Assembly (NCBI GenBank): GCA_963556495.2
Contig: OY747702.1
Span: forward strand, 47,461,786 to 47,525,785
DNA: 64,000 nucleotides
DNA from: Valencia hispanica
Lineage: Eukaryota > Chordata > Actinopteri > Cyprinodontiformes > Valenciidae
Direction: 5' to 3'
A program made the translations under genes and the position numbers. Positions 46,714 through 56,753 of the stretch are shown one piece after another (the stretch's first letter is position 1; every line of letters starts with the position of its first letter). Under the pieces are notes generated by a model that worked only from the letters and a program-made list of their open reading frames with translations, did not search any database and was not told where the DNA came from.

Positions 46714-46998
46714 GCTGGATCTCTTTAAAAGTGTGGACTAGCGCCAGTATTTGCACTAAGCGTTAGCCGAAATAACGTTACCTGTTGCTGTTATGATGGA
46801 GTGGGGCCACATAAAATAAAAGAGATTAAAGTCAATATTTATGAGAATAAAGTTGTCATTTACTAGTTTAATCTGTCAATTTATTTATAAAGTCCTTTAA
46901 GATGACCAAAAGTCAAAAACAAGGCGCAGTACAATCAAGACAAAATGAGACATTAAAATCCAAAAATAAAAATAATAAAAAATAAAAACAGAAAACAT

Positions 46999-47002
<4 letters not shown>

Positions 47003-47067
<65 letters not shown>
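47003..47067. repeat. (AT)n microsatellite
   Basis: About 32 dinucleotide units directly before the nested element. The frame translating as alternating Tyr and Ile across it is not a gene. Confidence 0.95.
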
Positions 47068-47072
<5 letters not shown>

Positions 47073-47093
47073 AGAACACTCGGAGAGCACAGA

Positions 47094-47481
47094 CCTCCGC
47101 CAGGGCCACTCACCCCCCCCAACCCCCCCCCCCCCCCCCCCACTATGTTGTTATATTTCTAATATTCTTTACTTTACCAATAAAATGTCTGTTAATGAGA
47201 TGCATGGCTGCGCTTTTCCAGTGGAGAGCAGAGATTCGGGGCTGCTGCGCAAGGGATGCCGCTTGTGAGCTCTTTGACACGGGGGAGGAGTGGAGTTTAG
47301 CACAGCCGGTCGGTGGGTGAATAGGCGCTTCATGTCGGATCAACCCCAAGATGGAATCACTTGTTCCTATTCCCCTTGCTGACATATCCTTAAAATCGTA
47401 TCAAAATCCATCCATAACTTCCTAAGTTATGTTGCTAACAGACAGATAATTGGGCACGAAAACATTACGTCCTGGCGGAGG
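47094..47481. mobile_element. Small nested element with 11-bp inverted ends
   Basis: Exact inverted ends cctccgccagg (47094-47104) and cctggcggagg (47471-47481) bound a 388-bp segment next to the AT array. Inside the left end is a long C tract (47113-47141, broken by two A); near the right end is atcaaaatccatccataact and a cagacag stretch, wording frequent in a widespread teleost repeat. A related end lies inverted at 40052-40085, also beside TA repeats. Non-coding. The class is unknown, and the true boundaries may lie slightly outside the inverted segments. Confidence 0.55.
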
Positions 47482-47929
47482 TAATAAAAAAAGACATCTT
47501 CCATCTACCGTCTTTCTGTGTAAATATCTCACGTTACAACATGAAAACATCTGGTTTACATTTAGTGCGGCATATATATGAACAAAATGTACTTTCTTTT
47601 AAAATGTAGCTGATGCGGCTCATTCAGGTGTGCTCAATAGTCCGAAAATTATGGCAGTGATTTATGAAAAGTCATATTTTACAAAAATAAACTCATTTAC
47701 GAAAATAAAGTAATTTACGAGAATTTGCTATAATTTAGAAGATTAAAATAATTTATGAGATTTAAGTAATAATTTACATGATTAAGTCATTTAAAAGAAT
47801 CAACCTTGGCAACCGCCATTGTGTTTACATTAGGAGCAGCGGCGGGTAGGACCCGGAAGTGATGTCGTGATGTCACGCTAGCCATCCCCATAATATTCAC
47901 AGTTAAGCTATGATGGATGATTTAAGAAC

Positions 47930-48052
47930 TGTTGGGGGAAACTGGAGCACCCAGAGAAAGGTCAGCACAGAAAGACACCAGCCAGGATTCAAAAGCATGG
48001 CCTTCCTTTCTGCGAGGCAAAAGTGCTGAGAACTGCACCGCTGTTCAGTCTA
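47930..48052 (-). mobile_element. SINE family A 5' fragment
   Basis: On the minus strand this is the head half of the family A SINE: gctgaacagcggtgcagttc, the ccttcctttctgcgaggc block and actggagcacccagag. It is truncated at both sides and diverged. Confidence 0.65.
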
Positions 48053-50169
48053 GACTGTCATTTTCTCCATTCCTACATTTCTTTTGTGTTCTTTTTGTTA
48101 AGTAACTTCTTCATGCAGATCATCCCTGCTGGAATTTGTGCTAATTTTGACCCCATTCTTTTTCTAAAGTTGAGGCTGATCATTGAATGATGTCCCTAAT
48201 CTTTGTAATTCCTTTTTAAAAGTAAAAACTGACTAAATACAAACCGCTGTTATCATATCGCAGATACAAGACATTCACCCAAGAACACCTCCTATTAGTA
48301 TACTCATAAAATAAAGTACATGTTTGCTTTTTTTCTTTGCAGGGTTATCTTATTGAATTGCTGTTAGTTCAAGTAATCATATATTTCCTGTATTTCTGAG
48401 GACTAAAACATGCATGCAATGTTGGAGAGTGGGTTTGTTGTCCCTGTGTTTTCACCTGATATGAGACAGAACCAAGAAACAGATATCCTCAAGAAAAAGT
48501 TGAGTACACTTCAAAAGATGTGAGGACTACAGTCTCCATGACAGCAAGATTCAAAGGTAGGCGTCAAACTATTCACAAGCAACTGGAACCATCAGTGACC
48601 CTTTTAAGGTGCTTGCCTGCATTGCCCTGGACCTTGAAGCCAAAGTTCCGGTCAGGTTCTTCTTCTTTAAGGTGTTAAGTTCTTCTAAAACAAGTCTTAG
48701 ATTGCATTATTAAAGAACACTGCACATAATTAAGATTATACTCATCGTTTGGTGTTGAAGACAGAAGTCAGTGGGCAGAATGTGTGGGACTGGATCTGGA
48801 TAGTGTACTTGGCTCTAACTGTGTGCAAGCATAGTTTAAAAAAGTGCTTGACATAAAACATGTATTGTTTGTAAGTAGATCATAAAAATAGAGAGCCTTT
48901 CTTATATTTAGATGCGTTTTTGGATGCCCAGTTATACTCTCTTATTCAGAGCTTTTTCAAATTTAAGATTTTGCTTTTTAAACTGATATGACACAAGTTA
49001 GAACCCATACCAATGGGTCTAGTTTAGAAGCTTGTTATGAAAATATAGGGCAGTTTGTCAGGAATAAAAGGCTGTTGTGCCAAAGCAGGATGATAGACAG
49101 AGGTATGTTTCAGCCCCCTGTCGTGGCGCTGCAGGGAGGATGTAAAGGTGAAGTTCTGGGCTTCATTGCTCACAATGCAGACCCCCTGGGAAGGGTAATC
49201 ACCATGAGGCCAACAACAGTCAGTAGAGTGGTGGCCCCTTGGCACAAAGACACTCCTCTTCAGGGACATGGCTGCATCTTTGTGCGTCCTCACTCTCAAA
49301 GTGTGTCTCACTCCAGGGGGCTTGAGAGGCACCACAGGGTGCCCATTAAACCATTAGATGTGGAAGACAGCCCGGATGGCCAGAAATACAAATACGCATA
49401 CACACATTTTCACAAGTTTCCAAAACCTGCTTGTGTAGTGTAAGCACACAAATGCTTCAAGGTGACAAAAGCCAAGAATTGTTAACCTAATATCACTGTC
49501 AACTGTTGAGACACTGATATTTGGCTTTCCACTTCCGATTTGTTTGCAGTTTGCTAAACCTGTCACCAACCTACCCAGCTAACAACAGAATCGGCTTGCC
49601 GGATAAATTAACGAGCTAAAGGGTGAATCTTTAAATATTCAGAGTTGCCTTTCTAAACTCAAATGCTTTTTGGTTGTTGTTCCATTGTCTATGTTTTTGT
49701 GCTACACCCCAATTGAACTATGTATTGTGCACAACCCTAAAAAAAATCCCAGCCTACTTTTGTATGCACAGTTTACGAAACTATATTATATTCAGTGTGG
49801 ATTAGGTGTTCCTCAAAAATCTAATACTCCTGTCACACTGTTGTGTATGTGTCTTTCAATTCTCTGATGAAGGAAGACACCACCTCATGCTGGATGTTTA
49901 GAAACCAATGACATGGCCCAAGTATGGATTCATTTGACTAATAATTATTTCCAAAAAGTCAGTTGATTCTATCATATCTATTCTGAACAGAGCTGAATTT
50001 TGAATTCCACACATTTAATCCCAATACAAATTGACTATACAATTGTGAAGTGCTTTAAAAATCAACATGGCTTGTCATGGTTTGTAGTTTAATGGACCCA
50101 AACAAACTGCCACAAAACTAAGTGAGAGCAACCATTAAACTATAAAGATGAGCAACACAGAGAAATAAA
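48053..50169. other. Unannotated DNA with one 151-codon open frame
   Basis: No repeat recognised. The only notable frame is 48988-49443, listed separately. Confidence 0.45.
48988..49443 (+). CDS. Hypothetical open frame, 151 codons
   Basis: Starts MTQVRTHTNGSSLEACYENI and ends HFHKFPKPACVV. No domain, signal peptide or membrane segment is evident, and composition is rich in His, Arg and Val. The opposite strand is open over 49024-49335 as well, which weakens the case for coding. No splice-site pattern marks it as an exon. I do not recognise it, and it is probably a chance frame. Confidence 0.15.
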   Translation: MTQVRTHTNGSSLEACYENIGQFVRNKRLLCQSRMIDRGMFQPPVVALQGGCKGEVLGFIAHNADPLGRVITMRPTTVSRVVAPWHKDTPLQGHGCIFVRPHSQSVSHSRGLERHHRVPIKPLDVEDSPDGQKYKYAYTHFHKFPKPACVV

Positions 50170-50285
50170 CTGAATATGTTCTTGAGAGTTTAAATGAAGG
50201 CAACTGGACTTTTCTTGTTGTCTTGAATGTGTTTCGTCTCTCATCCAAGAGGCTTCTTCAGTTCTGAAACCCGGATTTTGAGTAT
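50170..50285 (-). repeat. Retroelement-end-like repeat
   Basis: On the minus strand this reads gaagcctcttggatgagaga, then cgaaac, and later aaaagtccagttgcc, a phrase common in teleost genomes at the ends of retroelements that I associate with Penelope-like elements. No coding part is attached. Class not proven. Confidence 0.4.
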
Positions 50286-50303
50286 TAGATTTATTAAGTC
50301 TTA

Positions 50304-50835
50304 GGGGCTGTTTACACGACAACGTCGCCGTTTTTGTTTAAATATGCGGGTGTAAATGCACTGCGTTTTCACAACAGGGCGCACAATGGAAATCGATGTA
50401 GTGCATATGCCCGGCCTTTAGATAGCAGTGTGCCCCGTGTATGCAATGTTCCAAGGTTTCCCCCTTACAACTCGGAAAAGAAACATTCCATGATGACTAA
50501 CAATGCCGGTCTTCTTGTAGTTCTCCTCCGATTAAATAAAGGCGCACATACTTAATGCATTTCCGTTGGCGATCGCATAGAAGCCTGATGTTCTCTAAGT
50601 TTTGCTTACAGAGACCAAATTACTTCAGAAGTTGCATCAGCAGTAACAGCATACTTAGATCCGCCATTGTTGTTTTTCTGTTGAAAGGCGGAGTGCGCAA
50701 GTCCAGCATGTTCATAGGTGGCTTCCAGTGACGTCATCGTTTTCAAAAGTCTCCGGCTTGCGTTTACATGACAACGAATCACCCAGTGTTTTCAGAACTC
50801 TCCACTCTGGAAGCCGTTTTCAAAAAGTTGCATTA
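50304..50835. mobile_element. Non-autonomous DNA element, gtttacacgacaacg type
   Basis: The left edge ggggctgtttacacgacaac is the start of a common teleost non-autonomous DNA transposon. Near the right, gcgtttacatgacaacg and gtgttttcagaactctcc repeat the theme in direct orientation. The segment is GC-richer than its flanks and has a short meaningless frame. The right terminus is not identified, so the copy is probably truncated. Confidence 0.5.
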
Positions 50836-53157
50836 CTTTTTTGGAGATTAACTATATAAGGACTAAAGCTTTAGACATTTGAGCTTTCTAGTTCCCTTTG
50901 ATCAAGGGGTCTGAGGGGTGGGGGTGGGTGCTTGGAACTTACAGTCTCTGCCTTCATCTCTGCGGACCACTCCACAGTCATTCTGCATCTGAAACCCACC
51001 CAGAAGGGAATTGATAAACCGCAAGAGGTCGGAACAAAACTACGCCACAGCCATAAAGCGCTGCAGATGGATCCAGTGTAAACTGGGGGTAAGGTCCAAA
51101 ACTGATTTCAAAGGAACATCCTCAAAACCTAATGTAACATGTTAAGTTACTCTAAACTTTATTTTAGTGTAGTTTACAGACTTTATATTAAATTCACAAC
51201 CTATTTTGGGTTGAATGTTATTTGTTAATGCAGTGGAGGAATTTTTAAATGCTGAAAGCTGTACCTTTGGTATTTTATTTGGTGGTTAGTGACACCAAAT
51301 GCTTGTTAAGCAAGAGGAAACCATAGTTTATTTTTCTAAACTATTCAAGCTATTTTAGTATGTTATGTCTTCTTCTCTTTTGTGTGTCATTTTCTAAATG
51401 TTCACTATCCATCCCTCTGAATGTAAGCTAGAAACTAGTTCATGCTACATAAAGTAATTTTGTGAGGTTTTAGAGGGGTAAAACCTTAACTTCACACTGA
51501 ATGGTGGATGCAGCAAGCAGTTGACACAAGAAAAAATGCAAAAAGAGTCCAAATTTTGCTGAGCTCTGAAGTTTGTATCTTTTTTCTCTTGTTTGGACAT
51601 ACCATGACAATGGGGCATGGATTCCCCTCCTTAACCAGCCAACCATAGTTTTTTTCCTCATTAAAGCTGATTAAGAACACCAGCTGCTCATCAGGGCTGC
51701 CCATGGGTGCGCTTCCATGGCAACACCTGAACAGGTGACATCAGAGAAAAAAACAAAAGTGATTAGAACAAAAAAAAAGAACATATTAAACTTAAACTAC
51801 TTAGATGTTCTACCAAAGTTGGGACCCCTAACTGAGAAGATCAACATAAAAAATACAGAATTTAATAAACAAAAACAAAAAACAATAACATGACCTGTTA
51901 GTGAGGGGAAGAATCCCTCACACATTTGTTAATCTTTACATGGGTTACACTTTTCATAAATAAAACAAACCCAACAAGGTACTTCCTTTTTTTTTTTTTT
52001 TTTGAAAGAGATAGCTATGGGGATACGGGAGTTTCTAAAGCTATTGTAAGAGGTAACCCCAGCCTGGAGGCAGAAAACCAGACTGAAGGGAAGAGTACAG
52101 TGAGACAAGATGGTAATGACCTTTCCTATAACCCAACTGCTGAACAGATCAGATAGTTAGCTCTGCTGTAAACCCATTATGTTACTGCCTGTTTTCTCAA
52201 TTAGAACTGATAACCTATGAGCCATGGCTGATAATTCAGTTTTCTTTGGATAAATGTTGTGCTCTTTTAAAGCTCAGTTGGGATTTGTCACCTAAAGTTG
52301 CAAAAGCTAAATATCTTACATCTGAATTATTTAAAAACTCAACAACCCCAAGAGGAAATGTAAGTAAAATTTCAGAACATATTTTGAACTAAAAGCTTTT
52401 GAAAAAAATGAATTTCAAAAGGTCAAAGGAAAAGCTATAAGAAAGAGCAGGCAAAGTAAGAAACCTCCTATTGTTGGGTCAATCTGCATATTAATTTTGA
52501 TTTTCCCTATAAATTAAGAACTTGCAAGTTTTCATTTTAGCTGTGATCTTAAAGGCACTCAGTGAACTGATTAAATCGGACATTTCTGCAGTGTCTATTG
52601 CTTTTTTTAATCTAGTTAAATATGCAAGTCATAAAAGTGTGGTTTTACATACAATTTGTAGGTAATAAATAAATGAGTTTCATGCCAGCCATTTTTGTCA
52701 GTGATGTATTTCAGGCCTTTCAAGACTAAAAGTGCACAAACCACAAAAATGACAGGCTGAAAGGGTGAGTCTGTCATTAAATTTGTATACATCTGAGTGT
52801 CTGGAGGCTTTTACTACAACTGACAACATCCCTTACTGTGTTTGTAGTGATTAAAAAAGTTTCAGACCACATAGTCCCAGTGAGTATATTTTTTAGTTGA
52901 AATAATTGATCGAAACAATGTATAAATGGTTCCTAGACATTGAGGCTAAACTTGAACTTAGTCTTGCTGTCAGTGTAGATCCTTTACAGCTGGATTGTGT
53001 AACTGATTAAAGTGCTCATGATAGCATTCTTTATGTATATTTCATTAAAATCGTCATATACAATATAAACAAAATAAAATAAACCTCAGAAGTGTGTATG
53101 AAGACTGGCTTAGCGAATCGATAGTTTCTGACACTATCCACGATTGGGGAAGGAGGC
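50836..53157. other. Unannotated DNA, no gene seen
   Basis: Contains a T tract at about 51987-52003. Short frames only. No repeat recognised. Confidence 0.5.
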
Positions 53158-53680
53158 GGAAGGGAGAAAACTAACTTTTCAGATTGTTTGTTGGTCGATC
53201 TTTTTTCCACATTTGAGCTTCATTTCTGAAGCAATGCTACATCTGTGTGTAGCAGGATATTGTTTCAACACCAGAGATGCAGATTTATGCCTGTTTAGGT
53301 TTCCAAAAGATCCGGTTTGTCAAGAAGATTAGGCAAAAAAGGGGCGTCAAACCAGAGACAAGTGGACTCCAACAGATGCATCAAGGCTGTGCTCGGCACA
53401 TTTTGAGGTAACCTAAAGTAAAGCAATTCACCTTTAATTTTTGTCATGTGAGCATTATATAATAATATTAATAATAATATAATAAATGCAATAAATGCAA
53501 AACATATAGATCTGCTGTTTACAGTAGATCTAAATGACAGCTAATCTGAATCAATCACTCAGTCTTATTTGAGAATAATGACATGCTAGATCTATACAGA
53601 ATCTAACAATCACTGATTAATGCTGATTTTTCAAGATTTATTACCACTTAGTGTTCCTATGTCCCACGGGCAGGAGTAGT
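53158..53680 (+). repeat. THAP-exon repeat, copy 1
   Basis: Starts at gagaaaactaacttttcaga, includes a THAP exon (53234-53407) with a splice donor, then an AT-rich stretch through atagatctgctgtttacag and gattaatgctgatttttc to tgttcctatgtccca. The same order of segments, diverged, is found at 56421-56710 plus 60056-60285. The element is therefore repeated and presumably mobile. Terminal repeats were not identified. Confidence 0.72.
53234..53407 (+). pseudogene. THAP zinc-finger exon, copy 1
   Basis: 58 codons: MLHLCVAGYC opens a C2CH THAP domain (Cys 5 and Cys 10), then LFRFPKDP, then a TAG stop after QED, then TRDKWTPTDASRLCSAHFE with the second pair (Cys-x2-His). The frame is otherwise intact and ends exactly at a splice donor (gag|gtaacc). 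The stop lies where THAP domains usually have their invariant tryptophan, so a TGG to TAG change would explain it. THAP domains bind DNA in host proteins and in P-element-like transposases. Because a second copy exists nearby, a transposon origin is more likely than a host gene. Confidence 0.75.
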
Positions 53681-54201
53681 AACGTCTCTGGTTGACGACA
53701 GTTCATTTACTTCAGCTTGTAAACGCACATCCACTCAAGGAGCAATGGCCGACAGAGAGTAAGTTTTGATTGAGCTGGAAAGCTTTTTACTAGAAGCGCA
53801 GCTCATTGAATACTCTAAAAACGCATGTAAACAAACAAACACAGCGGCCTGTTTTGTTGTTCTCTACTACTCCTGGTGTTCAATATCACCAAAAGACCAT
53901 ATTAGATAAACTGGCCTTACAATTGAAAGCGTCTAATGCGCAAAAGCTGCATTGGCTACTAATTACATCGACTATAGAGCACCGTTCTGGTGAAATGATC
54001 TGTGGCTGATGCTGGGCTGACCAATCACAGACGTGCTCTCTCTGTTGCGTTCGACGGATAGTTAAAAAATTGGGCTCTCTTGTCAATATGGAAGGAACAG
54101 GTGTGTCATCCTTGCGTGAGTGACGGAGAGTCCTTGCGCGACGGATGATGACGCTGCGTGTCTCTGCACCTCCACTGACGGAGAAGTATAAACTAGGCTT
54201 A
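53681..54201 (+). mobile_element. PIF/Harbinger-like fragment
   Basis: Near the left, aaacgcacatccactcaagg leads to ATGGCCGACAGAGAG at 53745, the usual opening (MADRE) of a Harbinger transposase frame. It is stopped after five codons, though VLIELESFLLEAQLIEYSK follows in frame. The right end gacggagaagtataaactag ends at about 54198, followed by ttaa, consistent with a Harbinger terminus and its TWA target. The left terminus is missing, and the catalytic domain is deleted. Confidence 0.62.
53745..53870 (+). pseudogene. Harbinger-like transposase N-terminus
   Basis: MADRE, stop, VLIELESFLLEAQLIEYSKN and then unrelated sequence. The Leu/Glu-rich helix after the initial Met resembles the N-termini of fish Harbinger nucleases. 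About 40 codons remain. No catalytic residue is present. Confidence 0.5.
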
Positions 54202-54547
54202 AGGATATGTGCTCTACATCACAGTCTCCAAAGATTACCAATAACACCCAAAAAAGTCTCTAGTTGCTTTTTTGAACAAGAGTCGCTAGAGAGGTCTAAT
54301 AAGTTACCAACTTAGCGACAAAGTTGCATTTTTTGCTAAATGTATTCTGACTTTTTATGTTGTATTTGGAGTAATGGTTTCTCCCCTGTTTATTGACCTG
54401 TCAGCTCATGTTTAGTGCAAGAGTTGCTTCACTTTGACTAATAAGCATCTTACCAGCTTCCGCCAGCATCTGTATTACCTTTGTTCTGTAGTTCATAGGC
54501 AAATTTAGCACTAAAACACCATCATCTCTGGAGCAGAGAACCATTCA
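54202..54547. other. Unannotated DNA
   Basis: Nothing recognised. Confidence 0.5.
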
Positions 54548-54665
54548 TGGCACATTTCAAACGAGATCAGAAAATAACTTTTATCGCTCCATAGACTCTC
54601 ATTCATATTTTTTGACAGTAGGGGACCCATGGACTGGAAGTAGATGGGAGTGACTTAGGCTTCCT
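54548..54665. repeat. Unclassified repeat, second copy
   Basis: Resembles 40908-41025 over about 115 bp (atttcaaacgagatcagaaa through cagtaggggacccatgg and gtgacttaggcttcc). Class unknown. Confidence 0.6.
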
Positions 54666-56420
54666 ATGTCTGCTGGAAATAGACACTAGTAGACACTAGC
54701 CCCTCCGTGAACCTACATAGATGAGCAGCTTTAGACAAAGGGCGGATGAATGTTGTCTCAGGTATGCTGAAGGATGTCAGCATGTTAGGCATGACCATTT
54801 GGCCACCACTATATATTTTTTCATGTTTTTGTTATTTTTATTGTTGTTATTTTTGTTATATTTTTCACCTGTGAGGTCAGCTTTTTATGGCAATAGAGGA
54901 GTTTAAGTTGAACATCATTTAACCATGTTCTGCTTATCACAAAAACAGTGACAATGTGTCTGATAGATGCTTCTCTTGTCTGGAAAAACATATTCACGAA
55001 AAATGGCTTTCCTATACAAGTTAAAGGGTAACTTTTCATTAAATCCGGGTAACAGTAGAAAATTGCCACAAAAGGCCTATTATCTATTCAGAAATTATTG
55101 TCTTTAAAAATCTATTCAGAAGAGGCTGATAAAATGGCAAGAGGTAATCACCAAGCAAAAAAACTAAAAACTGAAAGTGTTTTCTCCTCAGTCATGAAAA
55201 CCAGCATGACTCAATATTTACAGATATTATGTTAGCTGCTGTTCAACTGTTTAACACATTGTCCTGAAGGCAATTACAGAGAATGATTTATAGTTGTTTG
55301 GGAAGTGCATAGCATCCTTTTGAAATGATAAATTGCCTGCTGCATCTCTGGAAGTGAATCAATACATCGAGTTCACACAATACTTCAGAGCATTACACAT
55401 GCTCTGTAAAAGTGTGCAAGTTTTGCATAAAGCAAATCATTATCTTCCCAGTCTTAAAGTGCAGTTCAGCATTGCCACCGGCATTTTGAGCCCTATGGAG
55501 AGATTCTCAGCTTAATCTGACTGACCTCCTCCATCTTTGTCATCGAATAGCCGTTTTTGGACCCAGCTACCACATTATTAATAACACTGATACATTCTCA
55601 TTTTGCCTGCCATGGGAAACGAATTATCCTAATGGGATGTAATTCCACAGTCGCTCCAATTCCTCTTGGTTAGCAATGTAAGAGCAAGATGGATGAGAGC
55701 TGTGACTGAGCGGAACAGGGACTTGGATGCAACAATTAAACAAAAGCAGTCATGTGGTCCTACAGAAAACACATTATCACAAGATGAATTTTCATCAGAG
55801 GTTCATTCAGAGAAGTGCAATAAGGGACAAAATGTTGGTGTGCTACCAGGGAAGTTAGTGAATGAATTAAGGGTCCCCTCCAGTTAAGCTGTTCACTCAT
55901 CTGTGGGAGGTCAACCAAGGCAGTGCTGAGAATGCATGAAAAAAACTTTGCTGTTTCATGTAATGAATGCTTCATTTCCACCATAACATTTTCCATTTGA
56001 TTCTTTGCCCTTCCATCACTTGCTCTCTTTCATCCCTTTATGAAAGGTCTGTGTCAGGGCATCTAATTTCTACAGAATTTTTATCACCAGTATTTTAGTT
56101 GATAACAGGGGTGGTTCTTGCATGAATGGTTCCCTGGACCCCTTACATATTTCACCCACAAAACATATTCTGCAAAGAAAAAATTCACATAAAAAAAGAA
56201 AAAAGAAAAACCCAACCTAACTTCAATTAACGAAAATAAAATTAATAAAAAATCTTCTGTTCAAGATTAAGTCTAGCGCTGTATAGAATGTATTAAAAAA
56301 ATTAAGGATATATACAGCATATATTGAACATTTGTTAAAGCCTAAAATGCAGGTCAGTGCCAGGAAAAGATTTAAATGAATGAAAGAGGCAGAAGTGACG
56401 TGATTGGTAGTACACTGTCA
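54666..56420. other. Unannotated DNA, no gene seen
   Basis: AT-rich, short frames only. A purine-rich aaaaaagaaaaaagaaaaa tract lies at about 56192-56210. Confidence 0.5.
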
Positions 56421-56492
56421 GAGAGAAAACTAACTTTTCGGATTGTTTGTTGATCTGTCTTTTTTTTAAATTCGATCATAATTTTTGAAGTA

Positions 56493-56663
56493 ATGCCACA
56501 TCGGTGTGTAGCAGGATATTGTTCCAACACGAGAGAAGCAGGTTTGAACCTGTTAGGGTTCCAAAATGATCCGGTTCATCAATAAGATTGAGCAAAGGTG
56601 CATCAAACCAGAGGCTAAGGGGCCCCAACAGATGCATTGAGGCTGTACTTGGCACACATTGAG
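56493..56663 (+). pseudogene. THAP zinc-finger exon, copy 2
   Basis: 57 codons: MPHRCVAGYCSNTREAGLNL retains the first Cys pair. The FPKDP segment has become FQNDP. Three stops follow. The region of the second pair reads RLYLAHIE, so its Cys has been replaced (by Tyr or Leu) and only the His remains. It ends at the same donor site (gag|gtaaac) as copy 1. Several residues (PHRC, CSNTRE) look closer to a functional sequence than copy 1, so the two copies decayed independently from a common source. Confidence 0.75.
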
Positions 56664-56753
56664 GTAAACTAAAGTAAAGCAATTCATCATTGATAATGAT
56701 AATAATGACATAATAGCCCATGCAAGGGTACAGACCACTACAGACCAGTTGCC

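Larger units (their letters stand above)
46518..47894 (+). mobile_element. TIR element carrying a THAP-domain exon
   Basis: The left end attatgcgaatggctag and the right-end complement attatggggatggctag form inverted ends, with further subterminal similarity around cgtcacttccg (left) and cggaagtgatg (right). Just inside the left end is a broken THAP zinc-finger exon (46594). THAP domains serve as DNA-binding parts of P-element-like and Kolobok-like transposases, which suggests that origin. The superfamily is not settled because no clear target duplication was seen. The interior holds degenerate atttacgagaataaagt-like repeats (46838-46880 and 47680-47800), an AT array and a nested element at 47094-47481. 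Confidence 0.6.

Noticed and set aside
46897..47109. Minus-strand frame with a long Tyr-Ile stretch
   Set aside because: Translation of the (AT)n microsatellite.
50170..50285. Active hammerhead ribozyme
   Set aside because: Two core bases before GAUGA do not fit, and flanking stems are not evident.
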